A DNA stretch of 64,000 nucleotides from Chamaea fasciata. Lineage: Eukaryota > Chordata > Aves > Passeriformes > Sylviidae. A program made the translations under genes and the position numbers. Below are positions 35,301 through 47,300 of the stretch, in pieces. Positions within the stretch are counted from its first letter, which is position 1, and the number at the start of each line of letters is the position of its first letter. The notes beneath the pieces are model-generated. The model made no database searches. It saw only the letters and a list, made by a program, of their open reading frames with translations, and was not told where the DNA came from. The stretch lies in contig JARCOQ010000008.1 of the NCBI GenBank assembly GCA_029207755.1, forward strand, positions 23,487,021-23,551,020, in the 5' to 3' direction.

Positions 35301-38300
35301 CTTTTGAGCTTCCAGGTGTTTGGAGAGGTTCTCTTCAAACTGCCAGCCTCAGTTCCTGGAGGCAGGGCATTTGAGGGAACCCTCTTCCCCCACTGTGGGG
35401 CTGCTAGAGGAGCTGGGGTTGTTGGGGGGTGAAGAAAGAGCTCCTTGACCATTTGAGATGATGGCAACTGATGGCAGTGCAGGGTGGGTCTATAGAGGTC
35501 CCTTGTTATTTCCCCGAGCCTGCAGAAAGACCTTGCCGTGGTGATGGCAGGGGTTTAAGTTGAGGAGGATTTTGTAGCCTGGCACCATATAGGAAACAAT
35601 ATATTTGTGTATGTTATTTTAAATAAGGTTGAAGATAGACCAATTTTTAGACTGAAGGGTGATGGTGTTCCAGGAGAGAGGGACTACAAATAGATGAGAT
35701 TTTACATGAGCAGCTGGAATCAGATGTCCTTGGTATCTTGTTTTCCAGTGCTGCTGCTGACAGACAGTTCTGCATGGAAGAAAACACCTAGAAAAACAGG
35801 GATGAAAATGGTGAGGTTTTTAAAAAACACTGTATTTAGCCAAAGGGCATGGTTTTGCTGTCTGGAGATGGCAAGGGATGGGTGAACCCTTCTGAGCAAG
35901 GCAAGTATGAATGGAGAGAGTGATGTGATGAGTGGACTGGGGGCTGGAAAAAGAAGCAGTTGTCAGAGCTGAGGAGGTCTTTGCTTGTCATTGCCAAGGG
36001 TGAATGGTGAAGCTCCAAGCATCTCTCCCAGAACCAGAACAGGCTGGGATCCCTGCCCTTGATATTGAGGAGTAACTTGGACTGCAGTGGCTGAATCTGG
36101 CAGGACAGAGATGGAAGAGGCTGCAGAAACAAGGGGAAATCTGCTCGCCCAGGTGGAGTGGCACAGCATGGGGCAGGGTTGGGGCCCCGGTTCCCAGCTC
36201 CCCCAGCCCTCTGTGCCCCCCCAGGTAGCACCACAGGGACCCTGACCCTCTCTCCCAGGCTGAAAGGGCGATGGTGCCCTGACAGAGTGTTTTATTTGCA
36301 GCAGGTGCCTGAAATACAACCGTGGTGCAGTAATCCCTCCCCTCACCTGGGGATGAACCCAGCTTGAGAGACGTGGCTGTGCAGGGTCAGGCCCTGCTGC
36401 TGTTGGGATTGTCCCTGCCATAACCAGAGCGTCTCCCTGGCAGCCTGACGGGCTAGTCCTGCCGTGGGAGACAGGCGCGTAATGCCTGATTTCACAGCAC
36501 TGGCATGCTCTATATGCTTGAGGCAATGATCTCTCCTGCCCTGTCCAACTCCAGCCCTCGGCCAGACCCCAACCTGCAGCTCTGTCAGCTGGGATTAGGT
36601 ACAAGATTTGGGCTAAAACGTCTTTGCTCTTGGCTGGAGTAATGACAGAGAGGGGAAAGGTCAGCCTGTCATCTCTGGAGATGGAGCTCCTGCGCTGCCA
36701 TCAATCCGGATGTAGCATTCCCCAGAACTGCCTTCAGCCCCTACAGCCAGCACTGGCATTCTGCAAGCCTCACACAAAAGAGGAGGAGGAAGGCAGTGAT
36801 TTCCCTGTCTCTCTGGTGCTGAGGATGACCATGAGAGGTGCACAGGTCCCTGGGCTGTCTGGAACAAACCAAGGGAATACTTGTAAAGGAGAGAGGAACA
36901 GGAGTGGTCCATGCAGAAGGAGTCTCCCCTATGCTGTGTGTTCCCAAAGTGCTCCTTGCTGTATCCAGCCTGTTCCAGCAAAGCCATGTCTGAGAGGAGC
37001 TGTGGAGCAGCAGCCCCCTGCCCTTGATGCATCCAAGAACAGGACTGGGGGTGGTTTGGCAGCAGATAAGCAGTGATGCTCTGTGGGATGGCTGGCAGCC
37101 TAGTGCAGGTAGTGCTAGGGGAGGCAGAGGAGGATCTGTGGCACTGGCAAAATCCAGCCTTGGACTTAGAGGAGCGCTCTATCTGTGTCTCACTCTTGCA
37201 TAGCACTGAGCCCAAGCCAAGGCTTCTTATCACCTCATGGCGAGGTGCACAGCCCTGAGCAGCCCTCCATGTCCCTGCAATCTTGCCCTCTCCCAAAGTG
37301 CTGCTTCCTGCTTGTCTTGCTGGACCCTGGTTTTGTTGGCTGAGCTCGCTTAGCTTTGACAAAGTTTATAGCACTGGAATGCAGAATGGCTGCTGGCCTC
37401 CCTCCAGCCTAAACATCTCCACCCCACAGTGCGACAGGCGCTGATAAGGGTGAGTGCCACAGCAGGCAGGTATCTCGTGCCCAGCCCGCGACCTTACAGC
37501 CACACAACCTTGAAGGTTGTCATTTATCTCATGCGTGTGCATGTGCGCGCACGCGAGCTGTCTCCCATCCCCTAGAAATGTTCTCCACATCCCTGGGTTT
37601 CTCTCCAGGCCAAACCCACATGCACGTTGCCCGAAACCGACTCCGAACAGACTCCTTTGATGAGCAGGGCTTAAATATATATTTGGCATTCCAGCGGCAG
37701 CGTGCCGACCGTGGCCAAGGGTGTGAAAGTGTTTGCTTGACAAACTCCGGGGGCTCTCGCCTCTCTGCTGGCTCTGGGGATTTGCAGGAGAGAAATATCA
37801 AGGAATTTTTCACCTCTCTGTTTTGTTTTGTGTTTTTATTTTTTTTCCTTCTGCGAGTGCATTTTTAGCTCTGGTGAAAAGTGCCTGATTGACAGTCATA
37901 GAGACTGAGTCCCCTCTCTTTGCTGACACAGGGACAGCAGGAGCAAACATCCCAACCTGGGCCCAGATGGGAGAGGGAACAGCCCTGAGAGCCTTGCATT
38001 GAATGTGGGGGCTGCCATCTCCTCTCCACTCTCCCGGTCCCCTCCAGGAGTCCAGTGCAATCATGGACTGGTTTGGGTACCAGCAGGATGAAGATGCCCT
38101 GCATCCTAGCAGTCCCAGGTTGTGGTCTTCTCAAAGCTGACTCTTTTGCAAAGATCCTCTCTCTGCTGAGGGCAGTGGGTTCCAGTCACCACTCAGCTGG
38201 GCTCAGAGAGCCCCAGCACCACACTGTGAAGACACCCATGCCCATTGCTCCACGAAGGATTTCCCAGCCAGTGTCCCCACGTGCTGTGGCACCAGCTTGG

Positions 38301-41300
38301 GGTACATGCTGGTCTCCAGGCACCTTTGGAGTTGCACAGGGTCTTGTCACTTTGTGTCTGTGGATGGGGAGATGGAGCAAGTGAAGCAAAAGACTGTCTC
38401 CATGGGCAAGTTGCAGATGGCAGGCTGATTGCTTGCAGCCTCCTAAAATGATGCATACGAGGTTCTGGGGGCACGAAGTCAAAACCCTGAGCTTCGCTTG
38501 CTACTCTGCTCCTTCTGGGCTGCAGCCTGTGATGGGGCAGGAAGGGCAGCTCCATCACCAAATTCCATGTGATACAGGATCCATGGAGGGGCTGGGATGT
38601 GCAGAGCAGACTGATGTGCAGAGCTGGAACCCTGGGCTTGGTTGTGAGCCCAGGGATGTTTCCTGCATGGGGAGGAGGAGGAAGGAAAATCTTCCTCATC
38701 AGTCCAACCACTGCATCCCGCACCTATGGAAAATGGGGAGGGGAGCCCTGGGCAGTGGATTTGGTTTCAGGGCCCATGTCTGCAATGCCTGCTAGAGCAG
38801 ACTGAGAACCTGGCTGACTCTTGGGGAGGGGGCTGAGGGGGCTGATCTGTGTGTTCCCAGCTGTCCCTAGTGTAATCCTTCATGAAAGAAAACCCTCTGC
38901 CCTGCTGCATCCCCATTGTCAGGTCACAGCGCTGCCTGACCCTAAATCACCTGCCACTTCCAGCCTGATGGATTACCATGGAAATAGGGGTGCTGCCCCC
39001 CGACCAGCAGAGGGAAAGGGTCTGGGGTCTGTGGGGCAGAGGTCCAGACTCTGGAGGCTGCAGAGCAGGGATTAGGATGTTGGTAGTCTATGGGGAAAGG
39101 CTTGGTGCCCAGGGACTGCAGGACAGATGTTGGTACCATTTGGCAGAGGGATGGAGCTGTTGTGAATTACAGCTGCAGAAAAGGGGATATGGAGGGATTG
39201 TGGAGCAGGGTTGGGGATCCTGGGGGGCCATGAGGCTGGGGGCAAGCTATGTCCCCGTGGCAAGGGCAGGCTTGGCTTGGGCTCCTCGAGGTTTCCTTCC
39301 TGGCCCACCGAAGAATTGCTGGCTTGTCTGAAGGATCATTGACCTGTGGATTTCCTGGGCAGCAAGTCCCTTTCATGTGGCCGCTTGCAAACTCTCATGA
39401 CATCACCACGGGCTGCTCCTCCTGGAGACAAACCCAGTGCTTTTTAGGGTTTTGCCTTCCCCCCCCGCCCCAGCCTGTGTGTTTTGGCCAGGGGGGACCC
39501 AGCGAATCACGTCCAAGAGCAGCCACTCTGGCAGGGAGATGTTGCACAGGGCTGGGGGGCAGGGAGAGGGCAGTGTGTCCCCCCCGTATTGAATAAACAT
39601 GGGCTGGCCAGGGATGGAGGGGGCTTTTCCAGCCTGGACCACACCCCGGGGGGCTATTTTTTGCCATGAATGAAAGGGCTGTGTGCTCACAGGGCAGGCT
39701 GGCCTCCTGCCACTGCTGCTGTGCATGGAGAGCTCTCTTGACACTCAATCCTGGTGCCTGGCTGGGGACCAACATCTGCACTGAGCACAGCTGGGCATTG
39801 CCCGTGGGACACCTGGGTACCTGGAACAGCTGGGCACTGCCTGGGGGGACACCTGGGCACCTGGCACAGCTGGGCACAGCCTGGGGTGACACCAGCAGGC
39901 TGCCATGCCTGGGAAACACGGTCTGTCACAGAGCAGGGGGAGGTGATGGTGACTCAGTGGCTGTGCCAGCAGCAGTGCTGGGGCTGCTGGGGCATGTTGG
40001 ACCCAACCCTACTGGGGCCATGTGCCTGGGGACCTGCTTAAGGCAGCTCAGCAGTAAGCCCTGCTGCCCCCTTGCCCCACACAGAAATGCTTCCTGCTGC
40101 GGTTTCAGGTGACAATGGGGCAGCATCCCCAGGGGCTGCCCCTATGGCTGCACCCGTGCTTGGGAGGAACTACAAAGCCACAAGGGTGGAGCTGCTCAAC
40201 CTTGGTCCTAAACACACCCAGATTCCCCCCAAAAGCCCCTAATCCCACCTGGCTCAGCACCAGCTTCCTCTCTGGGCCCTGTTAGCTCAGCTAAGCCCTT
40301 GTGTGCCAGGTTTAGGGATGTACTGGATGCAGTAGTTGGGTGGTTGTCCCCATGTCATCCCCAGATTTTGTTTCTCAAGGAGTATGAGGATTGCTTTGCC
40401 AGTTCCCAGCCCTGACCCACACTCCTGCTGCCTCTGCCAGCCTCAGTGCCCCACAGGTTGCAGGGGACCCATGAGTGCTTGTGCCCATGAATGAGTGGCC
40501 TGTCCTTGCTGGGTGGAGCTGAGGTGCTGGATCCCACCCTTTGCTGTTCCTTATCACCACGCAGCATCCTTGTGATTCACCAGGTGTGGCTCCCTTTCCA
40601 TCACCCCACTTCGCAGGAAGTTTCCTGGCCAGCCCCCCATGAGCTCTGTGCAATAACAAGCTGGGATGAGCTGGCTGGCCTTCCTGAGCAACCCTGCAAT
40701 AACAGACCAGTGCCATGTGTCCAGCTTTCCTGAGCAGACAATAATAAACCCGCATGAGCTGGCACACTTTGCGGAGGAACCCTACAATAATAAGCCTGGA
40801 TGATGTATCCATATTCACCGAGTCAGCCTAAAATAACAAGGCAGTGTGAGCCACCCAGCTTCCTCACAGATAAGTGGGGTCCCTGAGCTGTCACTTTGGG
40901 AGAGGAGGCATACTGGACACCAGGTCTCCATGTCTTCTGCTCTTGACCCTGGAGAAGGCAGCCTGAGTCAGTGATGGGTCAGGTTGGTTGGAGGTGAAGG
41001 CCATAGGTACTATCAGCCTGTGACTCTGCTTTCCTTGAAGCAAATCCTCACTAGTCCTGGCATGCTGGGGCCTGCTACACTTCAGGGCATTCTCCTTGTC
41101 CATGTCCCTTGCCAAACTGGCACCCAGTGCCAGCTTCCCCAAAGGCTCGCCTGCTGTTACCTCATGGGCTGCTGGACAGGGCAACAAATGCCCATGGTCA
41201 AGCTAGAGCTGGGATTGCCACCAGCAGGTGCCACCAGACCCTGTACAGCAAGGCCCAGCATCTACCAGCATTGCCCAGGTAGGGAGGCAATGCTCTTTTT

Positions 41301-44300
41301 CAGAGAGTTTGTTGGCACTTGGGCAGGGGGAGAGCTTGGATGCCCATGGATTTGCTTGGCAGCCTGGCAGGAGGGCTTCTTTCCAAATGGGATGGGGTAG
41401 GGACTACCCACTGGGGCTGGAACCACTCGCTCTCCACCAGGGTCTCTGCCAAGCCCCAGGCTGCTCCTTGTGGGTTGGTCCTCATATGCCTGGGGAGTAG
41501 ATGCTGCAACCTCCTGCCCTACCTCTGCTCTGCCGCTGACCCTCCTTTTTCCTGGGATTTATCCCTGCGCGTTGGATGCAGGAGTGAGTGGGCAGGGCAG
41601 ATATAGAACCCCCCCAGCATCCCTGAATGGGAGAAACCAGCATCCACCCCGGCGTGGCGGCGGCACAATGCAGAGCCCCCGCTGCCACCACGCCCCTCCG
41701 CTCAGTGTCTGCGAGAAAGGCTGTAACCCAAGCCACAAAAACAGCACAAGGAGAAAAGAAAAGGGTATTGAGCGGCGGGGCTGCTGCGGTCGCCGGCCAG
41801 CATAGACTGCTGGTTGTTAAGCGAGTGCCTCGCTTGCAAAGGCTGCCTTGATGAAGTGTGAGACAGCACTTACGGAGGGACTCGGGCAGGCATTCTCGCT
41901 CCATCTTCCGCTCACAGTGCTGCTCTTTATGTGCCTGACATTTGCTCGCTGGAAAGGCCCCTGAAGTCAGGGGGAAAGGAAAACATTGCCGGCAGCAGGG
42001 CCAGAACGGTGCTGGGAGGAGTGCTGTGCCATGCCGGGCCGGGCTGGGCCGGGCTGGGATGCTCCTCTGTCCCAGCCTCAACCACTCGCTCTTCCCCGGG
42101 GTGACCCCTTCACCTCTCATCAGCTCTCCGGCTGCCTTCCCCTGCCGGCACCGCCACTTCCTGCCAGGTGTGCTCAGCCTGGCTGCCTGCCTGTGAAGCC
42201 CTGGCCATCCTGCCCGTGCCTGCTCCAAGGGCGGGCTGGCAGCACTGCCAGCTCTCCTAGCTGCTGCTGCTGCTGCGTGTCCCCTGGGAGTGCATGAGGG
42301 GGGGAATGGAGACAGTGACAGTGCAAGCTCAGACCTGGTCCTTTAGCCACCTGCTTCTGGGGTATGCAGTGTCCCAGCGACTGCTGCAGGCTGGGGATAG
42401 GGGAGGGGGTGCAAGTAGATCTAAGGGCTGGAGGAGCTGGGAAAGGGCATCAGTGGTCAGTGTAGGGCACCTCGTTGTGCCTGGAGGTGGCTCTGTCCCC
42501 AGGGAGAGGGTCATTGCCCGACAAGGAAGCTGGGGCAGGAGACTGGGCTGATGTGTCCTGCTTCATCCCAGGGAATAAACACCCCCCTTCTCTGCCCTTG
42601 ATACCAGCTGGAAGGGGACAGTTCAACCTTCTCCATCTATTCTCTTGCAGACAGATCCTTTGCTGCTGGCAGAGGATGGATTAGCATCTATCTGGATTCC
42701 AGAGAGGGTCTCTCCCTAGCCTGACTGACATTGGCATTGCTGGGCAGAGATGACCAGCAGAGGTCCAGCAAGCCATTTCAGCCCCATTCCCAGGAGCATG
42801 CACAAAGCTTGTGGCAGGGTAGAGTGTCAAGGGCAGCCTGGCCATGAGGCACAGGAGTGCACCAGCCATAGAACCCTTCCCCTGCCCACCACTGACTGCC
42901 ACAGCAGCACCAGACTTCATCCATGCCAGTGTGTCAGTGCCCAGTGCCGGAGAACCAGTCTGCCATTCCTGGTCTGTCACTCCACCACGCTGCTTCCATG
43001 GAGCCCGCTGGCAGGGGCAGCCTGGGGAAGCCATCCTCCCCCTTGGCACACACCCCTTGGCTCCAGCCCCGGCAGGAATTATTAAGTGTGCCCCTGTGGA
43101 GCATGTGCTGAGGCTGGCCACGGGAATGTGGGCAGATCTGACATACAAGCCACAGCAGCCAGGCTGTAATTTCCAAACAGGCCTCATTCACTCTGTTTTC
43201 CAGTTAAAAATATATTAAAAAATAGGAATGTGGGATTTGTAGTGAAGAATGTTGGTAACCGCTTCGAACGTCTGGTGTGATAATGAAAGGGTCAGTCCCC
43301 AGCTTTGAGCATGACCGATTTAGACTCTGGTGCTTGGCAGTGGTGCGGGGGCCCAGCACTCCATCCAGCCTGCCTACAAACCCATCCTGGGCCAGGGAAA
43401 GGTGATGCCTCTGTGCTGGTGGCATGGTGCGGTGCTGGGTGATGTGCCCCTTCTGCTCATACTGTCAAGAGGACATTCAAATTGCTGTCCCTTTTGGCCT
43501 CTTGAGAAGGGAGTCTGGGCAGGGGGTGTGTAAATGCAAAATGCCTTGGAGCATGCCCACCATTGACCCTGCTGCATCTCAGCACTGGGGTCCAGCCCCA
43601 TAGCAGAGCCCTCTGGGCTGGGGGTCACTGAGCGAGGCTGCAGCCCAGCTCCCTCTGAGCTGCCCTTCCACACCGTGGGGCTGTCAATGAGCACGACTTG
43701 CTCTCAGTGTGAGGTTGGGCACCTGCTCCCCTTTGCTGAGCATCTCCCCCTGCCCCAGTCACAGTTCAGGGTGTGCTGTGGAGTCTCCCGTGCCGCTACC
43801 GCAGCCTTGAGTCCCTCCTGATACTGGGGCATCCCACTTGGCCTTGTGGCCAGGTAGTCATAACAGGCCAGACAAGCCATGCCAGCTCCCGAGGCATCAC
43901 TCCCTGGTGCCTGGCGAGTCGTGTGGGGCAACCCAGCCAGCACTCCCCCAGCTGCCAGCTCTGTGCTTGAGTGGCTCCCCGGACCTCAGACATCATGTTT
44001 ATCCTGGAGGTGGGTAATCAGGTAAAAACAAGTCACCAGAGGCCAGGGCTGATGTTGCAGTGGGGACAAGTTTTCTGCAGCAGGGTTCAGATTTGGAATG
44101 GAGCAGTGGGGCAAGGAGGAAGGGGAAAACCAGCTGTAGCCAAGGCTTGTCCCCCATCCAGCCCTTTAGGGGACACTTCGTTGTCCCTCTCAGCCTTCGG
44201 GGCCATCAGGTGGCCGGTGACTGACACAGCACGCTCTGCTCCCTGCTGAGTCATAGCTCTGCAGGGAAATGCTTCCAGCTCTGGTTATAACTCATTTCCC

Positions 44301-47300
44301 TCTGGGGCTGTGAAGCGCAGCCTCCCAGTCCCGCCGCGGGCCAGCTCCGGCCACCCCGTGGCCCTGAGCCCACGGGCTCCAGCCGCCGGGAAGGGCAGTG
44401 GCAGGAAGTGGCCGCTGACTCCCAAATTCCACCCTGGACTTGCTGGAGCTGAGCCCTTCCCGCAGGCGTAGGCAGCAGGTGCCCTGCACCTGCAGACCCC
44501 TGTGCCACCCCAGATGCCCAATTCCCCCCAGTGGTGCTGGGCACTCCTCCCAGTGCCTCCCCAAGGTGCCGCCTCAGTTGGTGTGTGTGTGCTGCTCTTG
44601 GGGACACTGGGTGCCTGCAAGGATTATTTGCCCAACCCCAGGGGCGCCATGGGGGCACTGTGCTGGCTCTGGGCAGCTGGGGCTGAGCACTGAGTGAGCA
44701 GCTGCCCTTCCCAGATCCTTGCTTGAATGCTGTGAATTGGCACAGTCTGAGCAGCCCTGTGGCTTGGGGCACATCCCAGGTGCAATCCTGGCTGGGTTGG
44801 AGCAGAGGAGATTGGGCAGCACTTTGCAATGGGATGCATAGCCTGCCCCATTGCCCTGGCATTCCCCAGAGACACGTTGGTGTCAGGGAGAGGGGGTGAG
44901 CACCATAGTAGTGGCACCCAGAGCTGGCTGGCTCTGCAGGGGACTCTCCTACCCTCCTGGGGCACTGACCCACTCAGTGCTATCTAGTACACTTTGCTCA
45001 CTTCTTTGCCATTCCTGACTTTCCTGGGAACTGCTGTTTGCTTTTCTCTGAATTATGACTCCAGCTTGTGCCTTTGATCTGGGCTGTGTCGGCCACCCAT
45101 GACCAGGCCCTCTTCTACCTTTGAAGTGCAGTCACCTTCCCAGCCTTGGATGCTGCTTTTGCAACCTTGGGTGCCACACTGGCTCTGTGGGGTGAGACAC
45201 GCAGGGCAAGATCATCCTTGGGGTGCCTGAGGTGTTCAGCATCCCTCCTTCTCTCAAGGACCTTGTGATGAGCCAACACAGCTAACAGCTCTGAGGCTGG
45301 GCAATGAGGCATTGAGAGGTGTGCTTGCCCAGTACCAAGCAATCCCAGGGATGCTGGTGGGATGCTGGTGGGATGATGGCAGCAGACCATCATTCCCTCT
45401 GGTGGCACCAGGCAGGGACAGAGGAGGTGACCTGTATAGCAGCTGGTCAAAAAGCAGATGCCAGTGCCATGCATTTCCTACACCCAAAGGGCCTTTCATG
45501 CCTGTGCCTCCAGCAGAAGTGATGAGACCTGCATGGAAAGTGTCTGTCTGGGCACCAGCCAACCCATCCTGGCATCAGCCCTATCCTGCCACCGTGTCTG
45601 GCAGGGTGCAGTGAGGGAGGGCTCAGCCTACCTATTCTGTCACCGGGAAGCTGGGGTCAGGCTTTGGACTCTGGCCTTGAGTGGGTCTGAGCGTCCCCAT
45701 CCCCTCCCCACTTTCCTGGCCCAGAGAGGATCCTACCTTATCTGTTACACTTTGTTCTCCTGCTGTCTGGGTGTGGAGCAGGGCAGAGATTAGTGTGTGT
45801 TCAGACCTTTGACACACACACACACACACACATAGCCACACAACCAGCCATGCGTGCACCCACAGCCATGCTCATCTGCACACTGCTGCACACACAGCCC
45901 CTATGCACGTCATCATGCTCACACTCACCTGCACTTGTAGGCCCATGCTGTGCCCCACACACCCCCCGCAGCTCCCCCTCCAGGGCATGTACGTGTTTCC
46001 CCATCCCCGTGTATGTTTCTTTGGGCACTGTGAGCTGTGTTATGTTCCCAGTGGAGTGTGGCACTTCCCCAGCCTGCCAAGATCTCTCATGTGCATCAGC
46101 ATGGCCCAGCAGGAAAGGTGGCATCCCACTGGCAAGGGGTGCACACAGAAGGAGAGGGGCTTCCAGTGTCAAGTCTGGAGGGAATAAAAGTATGTGCAGG
46201 GAGGCAGGAGCTGTTTTGGCCAACTGGCAGCAAACCTGGGCATCCCTCGTCTCACTGTCACATCATTTTCACTTTCTGTGGGGCCACCAGTGATGCCTTG
46301 TGCTGGAGGCTGTGGTGACTGGCAGGGGCTACCTGTTCCCACCTGTTATTAGGTCATGTCCCTGCCCAAAGCTCACTGTCCATATCAGCAAGCTGCAGCC
46401 CATGCTGCTCCAGGCAGGGAAGCCACAGCCCTTCCAGAGCGATCTTATCTCTGGCATTTCATGAATGACCTCTGCAGTCTGCCTCTCAATGGGAAGGCAG
46501 AACCCCCTGTCCAGAGCAGGTGTACAGGGGTGTGCATGTGTGTCTCTGTGTCTGTGTGTGTGTGTGTGTGTGTGCATGTGCACACCTGGAAGCAGCCACA
46601 TCCCACCCAGTGCCAGAGCTGCCTGTTCCCACAAACTCTGCTGCAGTCCTGGGGTAAAACAGATGTAGCCTGATGGGCAGAGGGGAGCACAACCCCTTCT
46701 CTGCCCCACAGCAGCCCCGTGGCAGGGTGACCTGGTAAGTGATTTCCTGGAAGGGTGATGATGCCTCTACTTTTTCCCACAGACCTTGCCCCGGATCTGC
46801 AGTGCGGGAGAAGGGCAGGCGTTTGCCTCTGCTCTGCAGCAGCTCTACACTGCAGTGACACAGCAGGAGGCCAAGCAGGCTCGGAAACGGTGTTGCTCTG
46901 GTGAGGAGCTCCTTGTCTGTGGCATGGGGAGCATGTGATGCAGCTGTCCTCTCAACTGCCCAGCCCCATGTCCTGGGGTGAGGGAAGTGTGGCCCCAGGT
47001 GTAGCTAACCCCATGCAACAGTCTCCCCCTTTGCTTTCCCTCTGTGGGCTGGGCTCCTGATCCAAGCACAATTCCTAGAGTGGGTTTGGGCAATGCCCCA
47101 TAGTCCCTTATCTCAATCCCAAATTGCATCTTCTGCTACCAGAGGATGACGTGGATACAGTATCCACTGCAGAAACCACAGAGCATCCTCATCCACCTGC
47201 TCCATCCCAGGAGGATGAAACGACATCTTCCAGTGAGAGAACCTCGGTGAGTACAGTTCTAGAAAATCTCTCTGTACTAGGATAGGACCCACATCTCCTT

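Larger units (their letters stand above)
11162..46782 (+). other. NHEJ1 intron 4, 35.6 kb, probable IHH regulatory landscape
   Basis: GT-AG intron (GTAAGG ... CCCACAG) making up over half the window. It holds two parts of an old CR1/L3 LINE (12.06-12.72 and 13.6-13.92 kb), microsatellites, tandem repeats and several AT-richer motif-dense blocks listed separately. Stretches with nothing I could support: 11.2-12.0, 13.9-14.8, 15.15-21.2, 22.5-24.1, 25.0-26.6, 26.9-29.35, 29.45-30.5, 30.85-32.2, 32.4-33.55, 33.8-34.9, 35.05-37.5, 37.9-39.75, 39.9-40.6, 40.9-41.8, 42.0-43.15 and 43.35-46.5 kb. Enhancers of IHH are known within NHEJ1 in mammals; applying this here is inference. Confidence 0.7.

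Noticed and set aside
40651..40868. CRISPR-like spaced repeats
   Set aside because: This is a vertebrate intron. The units are contiguous diverged tandem copies without unique spacers.
43250..43280. tRNA-like TTCGAA sequence
   Set aside because: No acceptor stem, anticodon arm or A-box spacing could be found around it.
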